The translations under genes and the position numbers were made by a program. The notes beneath the pieces are model-generated. The model was given only the letters and a program-made list of their open reading frames with translations. It was not told the origin of the DNA and made no database searches. Shown here one piece after another: positions 25,207 through 37,182 of a stretch of DNA of 64,000 nt (within the stretch, counting starts at the first letter, position 1; every line of letters starts with the position of its first letter). The stretch comes from Pezizomycotina sp. ARF18 (lineage: Eukaryota > Ascomycota): NCBI GenBank assembly GCA_002224055.1, contig AZLU01000042.1:62001-126000 (forward strand). Direction: 5' to 3'.

Positions 25207-27679
25207 ATGTCTTCAGTATTAGCACCAATCTCGAACGGCCGCCGTGTGCTGGCCCCGACATCACCGAGCAAGCTGAAGAAGAGGGCGGCGCTCTCCGCCC
25301 TCGGCTCTTCTTTCGCAAACAGGCAGAACCAGGTACTCAGAACAGTAAGAATCAAGGTCGGTGCCAGATTTTTTTTTTTCTGCTAGCGATATTTATTTCA
25401 TTTAAACGGTTTCAAAACGAAGGAGATGGCATGATTTTCTTGTTTCTGCTTGCTGTTGCTAGTTTTCTCAACCTTCCTTTTTTTTTTTTTTTTTTTTTTG
25501 GCCCTTCTTTCTTCCTTTCTTTTCCCTACCGTTTTTTCTTCCTTTGCGAAATTATTGCGGCATTCCGGTTGTGGGAAGTAATGAGGGAGAGTGGGAAATG
25601 CAAATGCAACTGCCCTTCCTTGCCTTCTATTCTCATTCTCTCTCTCCCTTCCTTTAACTTGTTTCACCGTTGCACTTCCGTGTGCTCCGGTTGGTCCCTG
25701 GGGTGCTCCCTCGCCTGCCGCCCATGTTATATTTTCCCACACACGGACCAATACCTTCCTAGCCTAGTGGGTCCACTATCACTACCACCATTTACCCACA
25801 CACATTCTGGACCACGAGCTACTTTTCCCCCCTCTTACCTCACAGTACTTTCCTTACTGCTATTCCTACTTTATTCCTCTTTACTGCTATTCATTTTCCC
25901 TTTCTGTTCTTATTATTCCAACAGCTTTTTATCTTTTTTTGACCTTGAACTGGGTCTTGGTCGATCCCTGCCCTTTGAAAAGGGTTAGCTGGGGTAGTAC
26001 GGTTTCGGCAGCCAACTATACCCCCCAAGTCAGAAGAAAAAGAATACAATACCCTATGTTCCTTTTCTTGTACCGAGTTCCCTCTACTTCCCTTTAGTTC
26101 CTTTACTACTCTACCTTGTAGCAACCTTGCTCCATGCTCTTTTCGTCATGTGTCACTCGTTACCCCCCTCCCCGTTATTCCCTTTGTCTCTTTTTTCCCT
26201 TTGCTACCCCTCCATTAATAGTAACAACCCCTGTCCCAGTCCATTTCTCTTCTGTTCTCGTTATGCGACTTGAAGAGGAAAAAAAAGAAAATACCCCTCA
26301 TTTACTTTTGCTCCCTTATCTTCAGAGCTGTTTCTGCTTGCGCGCATCAAGTCGCATAGCTTCCCTTCATAGCCAGCTGTTCTCTCACGTTGCGCGCAAC
26401 AAGGTGTATCGTCGTCGTATACAAAGTAAGATGAGTACCTCAGTACTGACTGTCCACTCAGGTTCCAAGCTCGCGCTGTCGCCGAAACGACCCCTTGCGT
26501 CTCTGGACGAGAACGCGATCGCGTTCACCAAGAGGGTCAAGTCAATCACGTCATGCGAAGGCAAGTGCGACAGTACCTCTACCTCCACCTTCAGCGCAGC
26601 AGCAGCACCAAAGTTCTTCCTCGTGACCGACGAGAACGCCACCGTCAATGCGAAGAGCAAGTCCTTATCTTCCAATGCAACTCCCTGCACCAGGCCAGAA
26701 AAGGCTAGCACTTCTAGACCGGCATTGACGATCCGCAATGCCACGTCGACCAGCTCTGCTTCTGCTTCTGCTTCTGGCAATGGCACCACCTACAGTTTCA
26801 CCGCCAAAGGTTCGGACGGTGGTGTTGTGGTGCGCCGGAAAAAGCCTCAGGCTCTTCTCCAATCAGAGACGGCGCACGCGGAGTTAAACGGACCCACGCT
26901 CGTTTCGAGGAGCTCAAGGTCCGCAAGGCGCAAAATGGTAACAATAATAGCAACAGCAGTAACGTACGGAGGGTCGATCCGCCGTCGCTGTCGTCGTCCA
27001 AATCCGGTAACGGCGACGCACCAATCTCCATCGACGAGATCTTGGCCAGCAGCAAGGATTCGTCTAGCAAGTCTTCCTCTAACAATGCAAGTGCGAAGGA
27101 AGGAGCATTGCATACCCAGTCTCCCCGCAGAGTCGCAGATCAGCTACCACGGTTGCGCAAAAGAGCAGAGCCGCCCCACTCTTCCCCGACTCGTGGATGT
27201 TCAAGATCCACGAGGACACCGAGGAAGAAACGCTGACTAATATTGTCGACTTCCACACCGGAAACTTGGATATTAGCGACGACGAAGATAAGGGAAGGGT
27301 ACTCTCGGAGCTGGAGCTAAAAGGGAAGGAGAACATCCCCCCTGCCGACCACGAAGAGATCGCCGTACTCCTAGCGTTATCGACGCCGATACTATTGCTA
27401 TGCCACCACCGCCACAACCTGCGGCTGAGAAGCCCGTTGACCACAAGGCTGCTAACGCTAATAAGCCTAGGTCCCTCTTTCCACCATTTCTACTTCCGAT
27501 TTGTACCCTACTTCCTCCTCTGAGTCTTCTCCCGAGAATCTTCTTCCGCACCAGTGACTAAGAGGCCTAGTAGGCTTTCGGAGTCTGAGTCCGCTGAAGA
27601 CCTTGAGCAGGAAGAAGTCAAGGTTCTGGAAGATAAGGACTGCAAAGAAGATTCTCCCATGGCTGAGAGCACTGCGTGA
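25207..27679 (+). CDS. Uncharacterised ascomycete protein with GKENIPP motif, likely nuclear
   Basis: Low-complexity, Ser/Lys-rich protein. The start at 25207 gives SSVLAPISNGRRVLAP, TSPSKLKKRAALSALGSSFANRQNQ, then an unusually long (about 1.1 kb) T-rich intron ending at the CAG before 26461. Next come SKLALSPKRPLASLDENA and basic patches, a middle segment ARFEELKVRKAQ with GDAPISIDEILASS, and near the C terminus SWMFKIHEDTEEE, LDISDDED and GKENIPPAD. I recall the same order (N-terminal SP-rich stretch, short helical RxxxxKVR-like block, IHEDT, LDISxDE, GKENxPP) in unannotated Pezizomycotina proteins. The SPKR/SPSK sites look like cyclin-dependent kinase targets. The tail continues in another frame to 27679. 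No enzymatic domain is visible and I assign no function. An alternative start at 26432, inside the proposed intron, cannot be excluded. Confidence 0.62.
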
Positions 27680-30600
27680 ATAAAATGAAGCGTTCTTCAA
27701 TTAAAAGAAACACATGAGAACAGGATAGTTTCTTTTTGTCAAAATTTTAATGATGGATGGCTTTCCACGCGCTCCACGCTTTTTCACGGATGAGAATGGG
27801 ATATACGCGGTCACGGGTTTGTATGAAATAGGAGACGTTAGGATATGGGATATGTCTATATAGTTTCCTACAACTTTTTTAAATCTCTTGTTTGGGTATT
27901 CATTCTTATTAGTATTTGCTTGTAATTTGTACTTGCTCTTTCTGCTTTTTTCACAATAAGGGTAGGTATCTGCTATTTTCGTTGATAGTTTCATAGCTTT
28001 GTATTTAGTGCTTCAGTCTGATTCTTTTCCTGCTTTTCTTGCGAATATCCTCTTAGCGTAGTTCTAGTTCTCCTTGATTTGCTCCTTAGTCTGGTACTTC
28101 TTCTGCTCTTTGTTTTTTAGCACACCATCTCATACTGTACAAAGGTCTCACAGTATTTGTCACACTTTCCTACTGCTTTTCCGTCTTTACTTAGTTTAGT
28201 ATGTCATCTTCTCTCTCCTTGTCATTAGTTAGTCACGGCGCAGCGATTTCTTTCTGTCACTTTTTTCTGTTTTACTCGTTTTTTGAAAAAAAAAAAAAAA
28301 AACAAAAGCGAAAAAAATATAAACGGAAAAAGCTTACCAAAAAAGTTGAAAAATTAGGAATAAAAAAGGGTTGTTTGAAAAAAAAAATCTTCTTTCGACT
28401 ACTGATTGAGGGCTTTAAGGCGTATCGATCTTACTTTGGCGTATATGAAGCGACGTGTTAACTTTTCGGTGGCCACATTGCCTTGCGAGCTTGAAGGGGA
28501 GGGTTCCCCTCAGGCTAGGAGTTATTGATGGTGCTTTTGTTAAGGTGTACCCCTTCTTCGAGGGTACAGGTGGTATACCTTTCGTCTGACTTGCAGCAGT
28601 ACTTGCAGCGGTACTTCTTGCTGGAGTCACTGGCGTGAGAGTACCTAGCTGGTGGCAACAGGCTGCGAGTTCTTGCTTGCTAGTCCTAGTTGCTGGCACC
28701 ACTGTGTGGGACGCCCTTTCCTTTTCCTCAGTGTGTGCTCTCCCGGGAGAAGAGCAGGGGGGGGGACGTAAAGAGAGAGCAAATGTCTTTGGGAGCCCTG
28801 TTACCAGTTAGGGGTGTACTGGGGATTGTTAGTTGGTTTCTCCTCCTTCGGAGGGTCCTGGGACTGGTTAGTTCTAACCAAGTTAGATTTCTAGCTATAG
28901 CTTTGGAAATTTCAATTAGAAACTATAGGAAACTCTCGTACTAATAGCACCAGCATCGCTTAATCTTTTCAGTGTGTGAGTTTTCTGAGGTGAAAAAAAA
29001 AAAAAAAAAAAACTATGCGTGCTTGTAGCAGTAACTATTCGTCGCGTTTACGATAGACAGCGGGGACGAAACTAACTATTTTACAAAGAAAGACAAAAAA
29101 AAAAAAAAAAAAAAAAGGGTATTTTGTATATTACTTGCGGGTGGGTTTTTAGGTCCATACGCGTTCGGTTTCGTGATATCGAATCGTTGACGCGATGCCA
29201 CTTGTGGTGGTTTTGCTAAGCGCCCGTTTGTATGTGAAAAACTCAAGAAACTCGTTATGTTTGAATACAGCGCAGACTTACTATTTTTCGAGTCTTAATA
29301 GAGTAGAAGACGAAAATGAATGCAATGAAGATATGATAATAACGGAACTGGAAACATTAATCTTCCTTCAAAAAAATGATCGATACCCCAAATTTTTTTT
29401 TTTTCGAACGGGTTTTTCTTCTTTTTTTTGACACCCGACTGGACGGTGGGAAGTAATGCTCGAAGAATTCGCTTACGAATATATTATTATGGAGAGCTTA
29501 TCGTTCTTTTCCGTCCCTCTCTCTAGATCCACATCATCTAAAACGAAGTTTTACATGTTCCGCGGCGTTATACTCGATTAACTTATCCGTCCAAGTCTTG
29601 TCGATGTCCTCCGATTTCAGATTCTTCTACTAATAGTTGATCCAAAGCTACCCTTTCCCTTTTTGTTTTTTTTTTTTTTCCCTTCGTAGCCTTTTGGTTC
29701 CTTTCCTCGACTACTTGGTACCGACTAATACTCTTTGCTTTTTAAAAAAAAATCCTTATTTCCTCTTGGTTTCTAATAAGAAGATATTCGTGGCATCCCC
29801 TACCTTCCCCACTGGCCGTATATAAGAGGAACATTTCTGCTATCCTAATATGCTCCGGTAACCAGCCCGTTCGCCATCTCGATCTCTTCCACGGAACAAC
29901 AAAGATATTCCCTCTTCTTTTTCCACCGTCGGTCGTCGTATTTAGAGAGACAGAACACTCAAAGAGCTTTTATTTTCTTTGCATGGAAAATAGATGAACA
30001 TTCCCACTTTTAGAAAAACCGAAAGCATCTTATGCGTAACTCCATAAAAGTCGGCCGGGTTCCTTTGGTCTAACCTTCGTTACGGAAAGAAGTGATATTT
30101 GTAGATTCGGTATTGAATGATTGTTGGTTTGTGAACCCTTTTCGAAAACAAGGGTATGTGAATTTAGCTCCAATACTCTATATCGTGACGATACTGCTCA
30201 TGGAGAAAAAGGAGACGCAGAATTTTTACTCAATTAAAGCGTAAGAATGGTGAGATTCGAAAAAGTAGGTAGGTTCTCACGTATATAATGTGGCCACCTC
30301 TCCCTCCTTTTGTTTCTTTATGTGTAAAGGGCGCTAGTGGGAATGTTAATATGAACAGAAGGGAAGGCGAGGGAGGTATGATCTCCTTTACATGTAGGCT
30401 TTTTCCATACGGTATGGGGAATATAGGTGTAAAACTAAGTACACAGGGCTTATAGGTCATTCAAAGTAGTGCCTTTATGTTCTATGCGTACGTATATACT
30501 CTGGAACGTAGGTGGATGTTTTTTTTTTGGAAGGTGTAATCTACAACAAGCAAGTTTGAAGCCCATATCTGAAAAGATAATAATAGTATAAAGAAACAGA

Positions 30601-31499
30601 GAGAGAAAGAGAGAGAGAGAAAGGAAATTGTTCACGGTTTTAAGTATAAGATGGTTGAACAACATATCGGATGTCCACAAAGTCCTAAAAAATATACTAG
30701 TATACATATTAGATGAGAAGACACGACCGCCTTGTGGAGAATAAAAGTAAACAAAAAGAAATAAAAACACGCTTAAACTCTATCTATCTATATTAATAAT
30801 AAAAATTCAAGACTCATGATCCGAAACGAAGAATTCGGGGGAGCAAGGCCTGAAGTGGGAGACGAGGTTTACCTCTGATGGCAAGCTGTCGTGAAACATC
30901 TCTCCACAACGCTATATGACGAGTCTTTTTTAATATAACTCAAGTAGTATATGGTATCTGGACAAACTATGCATTAGACGAGGCACCTACGGAGGCGGCC
31001 CGCCAGCCTCGTTGCCGATAAATATAGAAGACAGGATGGAGTGCTCCGAGGAAGAAGCATGAAAAAAAAAAAAAAAAAAAAAAAAAAAAGTGAAATACGC
31101 AATGAACGAACCGGACGCATTCATTGATAGAATGTGGGTAGGGGAAACAATATACATAGATAGAGCTATTATAGATGAATGGTTTTACGCTTGTGTATAT
31201 GTATATATATATATAGATAGATGACGGGTCTGGTTATGTTCAAGACCATCCTAAGCAACTATCCGATTTTCTGTTAACGACTTATATTTTTATATATTTA
31301 CACCTAAAACGCCCACCGTAGTTCATAAGATTTCTAGTAATCTTAGGTCTTTTTTCTCGGATCGAAGGTACGGAACTTGCGATCTGAACAGGACAGTCTC
31401 TGAGTGGAGTCAAAAATGTGAGTGATATCTAGGTTTCAGGGTTATATACTTGGATATCTTTTAACAATCTTCTTACTCACAATCATGTGTACTGTAGGG
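27680..31499. other. Large intergenic region, no gene seen
   Basis: About 3.8 kb without a supportable gene. AT-rich with several A/T runs, the longest 28 A at 31062-31089. A minus-strand frame at 28415-28702 is Ser/Thr/Ala-rich and low-complexity and matches nothing I know. No tRNA or terminal repeats were found. Confidence 0.45.
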
Positions 31500-33060
31500 C
31501 ATTCAGCGACCTCGACGTCGTCAAATTCCCTTGAATCCCCAGCCCTACGGCAACCCTGGCATTAATCGCCAATTCGACTTGGGGCAAAATCCTGGGGAAA
31601 GGCGCCTTTCGAGAATCTTCACATCCTGGCTGCCTAACGTCAATTTCAATAGTTGCTGGAACGGCTCAGCGAGGAGAAGAGGAAGATGTAAATAGGCGAG
31701 CAGAAGTTGTGAGGAGGCATCACACTTGGAACGCCGTCCTTGCGAGCAGTACATCTGAGTTCGCCTGGAAGCGGACATCTTCACGATATATTTGGGAAAA
31801 TCAGGGACGATCAAAGATTGAAAATGTTAGTTTTTCTTCTTTTCTTATTTACCGATGCCAAGTGGCTGCATTTCTCCTGTATCTTTTCTTTGCAAAACAT
31901 ATATATCTAACTAACAATGTTTATACCGACAGCGATAAAACGAGCGTACAACCTCCCGGACACCGACAAGCGCGGTATAACCACCATCGGTAAGCGTATA
32001 CCGACGCAACGATTGGTCTCCGCGTCGTACCTTGACCGCGAATTTGAACCGGACGGCTCTGCCATTTTTGGCTACGACGGACCGGGTCCGTTCAAGCCAC
32101 ACTCCCCCGCACAGAACCCTATCGCAAAAACGCATGATAGCTTGATAGGGGAGGAGAATGTGGCCTATACGCGGACGGCGTATGGGGCCGCGCGGACATG
32201 GTGTTTCCGTTCGCGGTGTACGGGCGAAGGAGTTCAAGAACAACATTTTTAACGCGCAGGGGCAGACGGACCACGCTGCGCAGACTTACCTAGCTATGCT
32301 AGACGACCTGGCTAGGAACCCCGAAGATGTTAACATTACCAGACGCCCGAAGGTAAGAAAAGCAGCTGTTTTGTTTTACGTCGGAGGAGCGGAGTGGAAC
32401 GTTCACGTTGCGTATGACTTGTTGGGCACTTGTAAGTATATGCTATATCGTTTCCTTCCTCCTCCTCTTCTTCTCCTTCTTCTCCCTATTGCTCATAATT
32501 TGCTCACAATTTCAGTATAGCAAATTGAACGCCTCTGGTTCGGTAACGTCAACGAGCCGTGCCGATGCCGCCGCCTTGATCTGCATCGTGGATCAGATTC
32601 ACGAATTCGGTGTGACTCAGCACCGCGATTTCGTCATCGAGTACTTGGGAGCCATGGCTAGCCAAAGCGGAACGGCGTATAGAAGAACAGGAGAGGCGTA
32701 ACAAGGGCCTCAGTTGGGCCGCCCGGTTGGACGCAATGATGCAGGATGCGGCCGAAAGAAGCCGCAAAATGCTTCAGGCGCATCGATAACGAGGGCATGC
32801 ATGATGGCGAGAATGCCGCGCAGGATAGCCTAGCTACGCCGGCGAAAAGGCGTGATAGGAAGAGGCGTATCGTCGAGAGTGAAGATCTCGAGAATGGCAC
32901 CACCATTGTTGCTCCGCGAAAAGCGCAAGAGGCCACGACCGAACCAATCGGGAAGACTCAATTACCTAATAATCAGGTCTTGAAGAAGAGTACCAAGCCT
33001 CTCGTGCAACCGAACTCTACGACGTTCAATAGAAACAAAGGCAAACAGCGGGTAGAATAG
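31500..33060 (+). CDS. PD-(D/E)XK nuclease-like protein, copy A
   Basis: First of three paralogues. Recognisable blocks in order: a HDIFGKIRDD-like segment (about 31770-31815), an intron (donor at about 31827), KRAYNLPDTDK (near 31940), LYADGVWG (near 32165, the Asp of the nuclease core), FPFAVY followed one base out of frame by AKEFKNN (near 32205, the E-x-K position), HAAQTYLAMLDDLARNPED, EWNVHVAYDLL, an intron near 32430-32515, then ICIVDQIHEFGVTQHRDFVIEYL. The C terminus is basic and lacks the clear AT-hook of the other copies. The domain is known in Pezizomycotina as a PD-(D/E)XK nuclease-like domain of unknown role. Three or more one-base shifts interrupt it, like those in core genes. 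It may be active or decaying; the sequence does not decide. Confidence 0.65.
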
Positions 33061-33745
33061 CTATATAGGTTCCTTCCTTCTATGAGTAGTTCTTTTGAAC
33101 ATTTTTGGAGGAAGGCTCGATCCTAGGGCTTCTTAACGAGGCTAAGGGCCTGCATGGCTTGTAGCGAAATGCCTCAGTAAATAGTATAAATGACATTGAT
33201 TTAATTGCACAACGGACAAATAGATCGCAGATTTGTAACGTACTGATTCCTGCAAAGCCGTCAAAATCGTCACAACGTGTCCCCCTGCCTCGCGATAACC
33301 GGAAAAAAATTGAAGAATCAATTCGTCAAGCAATCTATAATCACACGCGTACGGTAATTGTCAAAGGTGGAGCCCATGGAGGAACATAAGATACAAAATA
33401 GATAGGTGCGGCTCGACGTTATGGTCATTTATATAAATTATAAAGTGAAATGGTCGGAAGCCGCTAGAGCCAAAATTCCGGGATTTCTTCCAATTATATG
33501 GGTATAATCCTCACTTATTCAAGACCATCGTCATATAGAGCGCTCTTACAGATATCATATATTTTTTTTGGAGTAGAGGGCTTTATCATTATCACTATTT
33601 TTCACTCACCACATCTTCAGAGAGAGCCATTCCTGTATGCGCGCTTGACATGTCAGCTTCTAGACGCTAGTAAGAAGACATCTTTGGCTTCAAATTCTAA
33701 TCAGTGTAAGAATAGGCTAACTTACAGTTTTAAAGTCGACGCTGG

Positions 33746-35428
33746 GTGCCCTCACGCAGGCACCGAGAAATTCCCTTAAAACCCGTGCCTTACGAGAATG
33801 TTCTCAGAATGTTCTCATCTCTCGCCGGTATGAATACCTTTCCTTATATCTCCCAAGTCGATGGTTGCAAGAGGCTACACGTCGTGGTTACTAGATCTCG
33901 ATTTCGTGAGTTATCGCAAAACTCTCAGCGCCGAGAAGCTGGACGAGATGGACAAAGGGCGGGTCGGATTCGGCGGCATAACGAGGAGAATCAAATTACT
34001 GGGGCTTCTTAGTTTGTGTATGAAGCAGATATCTTCCACGATGTATTTGGAAAGATTAGGGATGACGTGACTCTAAAAATATTAGTTATATTGGTGCCTA
34101 TTCGCATGTATTTGGCAGATATCCCTTTTAGTCGGTTTACTAATAGATAGTCATTCGTTATTGGAAAAAAATAGAGATAAGAGGGCGTATAACTTCGCGG
34201 AGTATGACGATGACGATGACGTTACAGTCCGTAGGCGTATCCCTGATGCTACTATCGCTCTCAGACCCTATCAAGCTTGGGAAGTCGAGGATGTTAATAT
34301 GCAATGCTTTGCAGAGAAAGCGGCTGCGAAATAGACTGTACTAAGAAACCGCACATATCCTTATCTTAGGAGCGTATACTGTCTTAAATTTGAACCGCAG
34401 TGTGGGCTCATCGTGGACGGCGTGTAGAGGAGGTAAATATGGCGTTCCCGTTTGCGGTGTTTGAAGCTAAACAGAAATTTGCGCCGTATAACCGCCTGCA
34501 CGCGCAGGATTAAGTTAACCACGCGGCTCAGACGTATCTCGCGATGCTGAACAACCTGGCGAGAGATCCGGAGGATCCGAGCAAGTACCAGACGCTAGAA
34601 AGTAGGTGGTTTCAGGTGTTCTGCTTTATAGCTGAGGGAGCGGCGTGGAACTTTCACGTGGCTTTCGATTAACACGGTGAAATTGTACGTTATTGCCTAC
34701 CTCTTTAATATTCTATTTCGTTTTGTTTCTTGTTTATTTATCTTCGAAGAAATCACATATGCTTACTTTTTTTATCTCTGTCAAAGATGGTCGAATTCCT
34801 CTGGAAAGGCAACGTCAACGCTAACAATAATGATGCTCACTATCTATTGTGTATCGTCGATTAGGTCCATGAATTTGGCGTTACCCGCCACCGTAATTTT
34901 GTGATTCAACACCTTGAGCCGTGGCCAGCTAAAGCTGAGCGATCCAAGGCAGTAAGGAAGGCTTGTGTCGAACGGCAAAGGGCCAACGGCGTACCTCCAT
35001 GGCAAATGGATATCCCGAGTTCAGGGGCTCCTGGTTGGATGCTTCTTAAAGCAGACTCCGAACGCACGAAGGCGAAAAAGAAGGATCCTAAGCGCAGGCA
35101 ATGGTTGAGCAAGACGCCGACCCGCGAAGACGACCAGGAGTATAGACGTCATGAAGAGGAGATGGGCAGAAGTATTACTGCCCAGCTAACCAAAAGAGGG
35201 AGGGGCAGACCTCGGAAGATGCGTCCTACCGAGGAAAACGGTAACTTCAACAGTACCAGTAATTCGCCAAAGCGCCAGACACGCGCGACCGAACCGGTTC
35301 TATCCGTAGTAATACATAATGCTAATAAGGTTGGCAAGGAAGGTGCAAAGAAGGTCAGGATACTTCCGATGGGGACCAAAGCTCTGCGCCGCTCTGCTAG
35401 AAACGTGGCCAAAGAGCAAACTGCCTAA
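33746..35428 (+). pseudogene. PD-(D/E)XK nuclease-like protein, copy B, degenerate
   Basis: Tandem neighbour of copy A. Blocks: GYTSWLLDLDFVSYRKTLS (near 33880), YEADIFHDVFGKIRDD (near 34020), RAYNFAEYDDDD, PDATIALRPYQ, CGLIVDGV (near 34405), FPFAVFEAKQK (near 34450, an intact ExK), NHAAQTYLAMLNNLARDPED, WNFHVAFD, HEFGVTRHRNFVIQHLEPW and a 170-residue basic tail with GRGRPRKM (an AT-hook, near 35197) ending ALRRSARN. Unlike the core genes it has in-frame stops caused by single transitions where the relatives have Trp or Gln: TGG to TAG after DGV, CAA to TAA before VNHAAQ, and CAG to TAG in IVDQ. All three are CpA/TpG to TpA changes, the RIP signature. I therefore call it inactivated, although the 175-codon tail from 34901 remains open. 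Confidence 0.7.
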
Positions 35429-36343
35429 CTAGCCATATATCAGGTTGTATCTTTTCAACCCCCCACTTTATTCTTCTCGTTGTATCCCTTACCCACTTAA
35501 TGTGATCCATATTTGATCAGTCTCGTTTATACATCTCTCTCTCTCTCTCTCTCTTTGTTTCCAGCATCTTCGTTTTCCGTCCTTTCTGCTTTTTTCCCCT
35601 CACGAATTTTCTTTTCAGTACTTCCTTTTCCTCTTCAATCCTAAAACGGTCGAGCAATACCCCTTTGTACCCTCGCCCTAGACTTTCTAATCTCATATAT
35701 ATATATATTTATAATACGTAACTGCGGTTTCCCGTCGAACGACACCGATCCCGACTTTGAACCTGAAATTGGTGATGATAGGGACTCCCAACTTCTGCCG
35801 GGTTATCTAATACTCGTCAGCATGTGCACGTCCGGCCGTGAGTGCATCGTGTTTTAAAGCCAGAATCGAATAAATGATCTGAGTATCACCCGCCAATACT
35901 AGCTATCTGTATTTTGACTCGTTACGAAGCAATAAGTGGTGCGTTTACAGTCTGGATAATAACATTTCCTGCTTCCATCCGGCCGGAATGCTATGAGATT
36001 TATACCTTGGAAGGTATTGCCTGAGGAAACACTCCACTTACAATGACGTTTGTGAGTTAAAAATTAATTGATTGCTATTAAGAATACTGCTGGAACTATC
36101 ACTATGCAAAGCAATTGAACAAATGACAAGAACCGTTTTAAGTTAATCCAAACGCCCCTAGAAACTTGGATAAACGAAAGAAACAATAAAGAATTAAAAT
36201 AAAGAAATAAAAAAAAAATATACAAAGCTACCCGTTGTTTAAGAAACTATCAATCTGATCCTACTCGCTTTATTAAAATGATAAAAGAAGAATAATTGTT
36301 AAGAAGAGAAGAAATTCGGTTTAAAGTATTGAAGAAAGCTTTT
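35429..36343. other. Intergenic, CT microsatellite
   Basis: No gene. A (CT)n run sits at about 35536-35555 and a (TA)n run near 35695. The region separates the degenerate nuclease copy from the DUF4336 gene, both pointing toward it. Confidence 0.55.
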
Positions 36344-37182
36344 TTACAGCTTCTCCTTCCCAATGTGCCACGCGAACAGCTTCCTAAAAACGTCGTTCGC
36401 ATCCTTCTCGATAACGTCGCCGTGGCAGGGATGATCTTGTCGAAGTTCCACGCGGCGACGATCTTACTGCTCGCGTCGAAGCTGGTCTTGTCCTTGCACA
36501 GCACGTAATTGATAAACCTCATGTGACCCTTCATGCTCCCCTGGGTAGTCATAAACGACGAAAGGATCTTCGTGAAGAACCCCGACGTCGCAACCTCATC
36601 GGACTTCGAATACTGCTCGTTCGCGGGCAAGTTGAAGATCAAATCCGCCTCGATGACGGCCTTATCCTCGCGGTGCAAAAGCACGACTTCCTTGGACGCG
36701 TGCCCGTCGAAGAACTCCAGCTCGAAGGTAGACCTGAATCCTCGGGAAGCGAACCCGTGAGATCCCTCTTGTTCTCCTTCGTGAACGCAAAGTCGACCGC
36801 GACGTCTTCGTTTCCCTGTTTCTGACGCTTCTGGTAGAGGCCGTCGGGGCGATGACGCGGGCGTTCGGGAATGCGGCTTTCCAGGGTCCGAGGTAGAGGT
36901 GGTGCTCGACGTCCGGGGCGATGATGTAGGAGACATTCCCGCCCATCTTATCGACTTCGGCGCGGACTTCGGGGACAGAGCGACTGGGAGAAGATGGCGA
37001 GGGTGCCGTTGCTCAGGCGGGCGAGGGTGCCGCGGCCGCCGAATTTGATCAGGCCGAAGCGGTTGAAGGGGACGGAGAAGGTGACGATGTTTGGGTGACT
37101 TGGCGGATCGCCATGACGCTGGACGGGTCGCCCTTGAAGAGCTTGGCGTCGTCGATTCGGTGACTTTGGATGTCGACGTCAT
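36344..37182 (-). CDS. DUF4336 family protein (metallo-beta-lactamase-like)
   Basis: Matches the fungal DUF4336 family, thought to adopt a metallo-beta-lactamase-like fold; substrate unknown. Seen in order on the minus strand: DDAKLFKGDPSSVMAIRQV, PNIVTFSVPFNRFGLIKFGGRGTLARL, NGTLAIFSP, GGNVSYIIAPDVEHHLYLGPWK, NARVIAP, STFELEFFDGHASKEVVLLHREDKAVIEADLIFNLP, FINYVLCKDKTSF and IIPCHGDVIEKDANDVF, ending KLFAWHIGKEKL. The VEHHLYLGPW and PCHGD segments carry the His and Asp residues expected of a metal site. No intron is needed. The start at 37182 is in a different phase from the first conserved block, so a frameshift lies in the first 100 bp. Others lie near 36750 and 36420. The gene sits between nuclease-like copies B and C, but I see no sign of co-function. 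Confidence 0.8.

Noticed and set aside
24939-25988. A 349-codon open frame, the second longest in the window
   Set aside because: It is made of poly-Phe, Ser and Leu from T-rich sequence, has no domain, and overlaps the leader, first exon and intron of the GKENIPP gene in another frame.
26134-26431. Upstream part of a 368-codon frame before SKLALSPKRP
   Set aside because: Probably intron or leader sequence: pyrimidine-rich, no conservation recognised, and a plausible acceptor CAG lies at its end.
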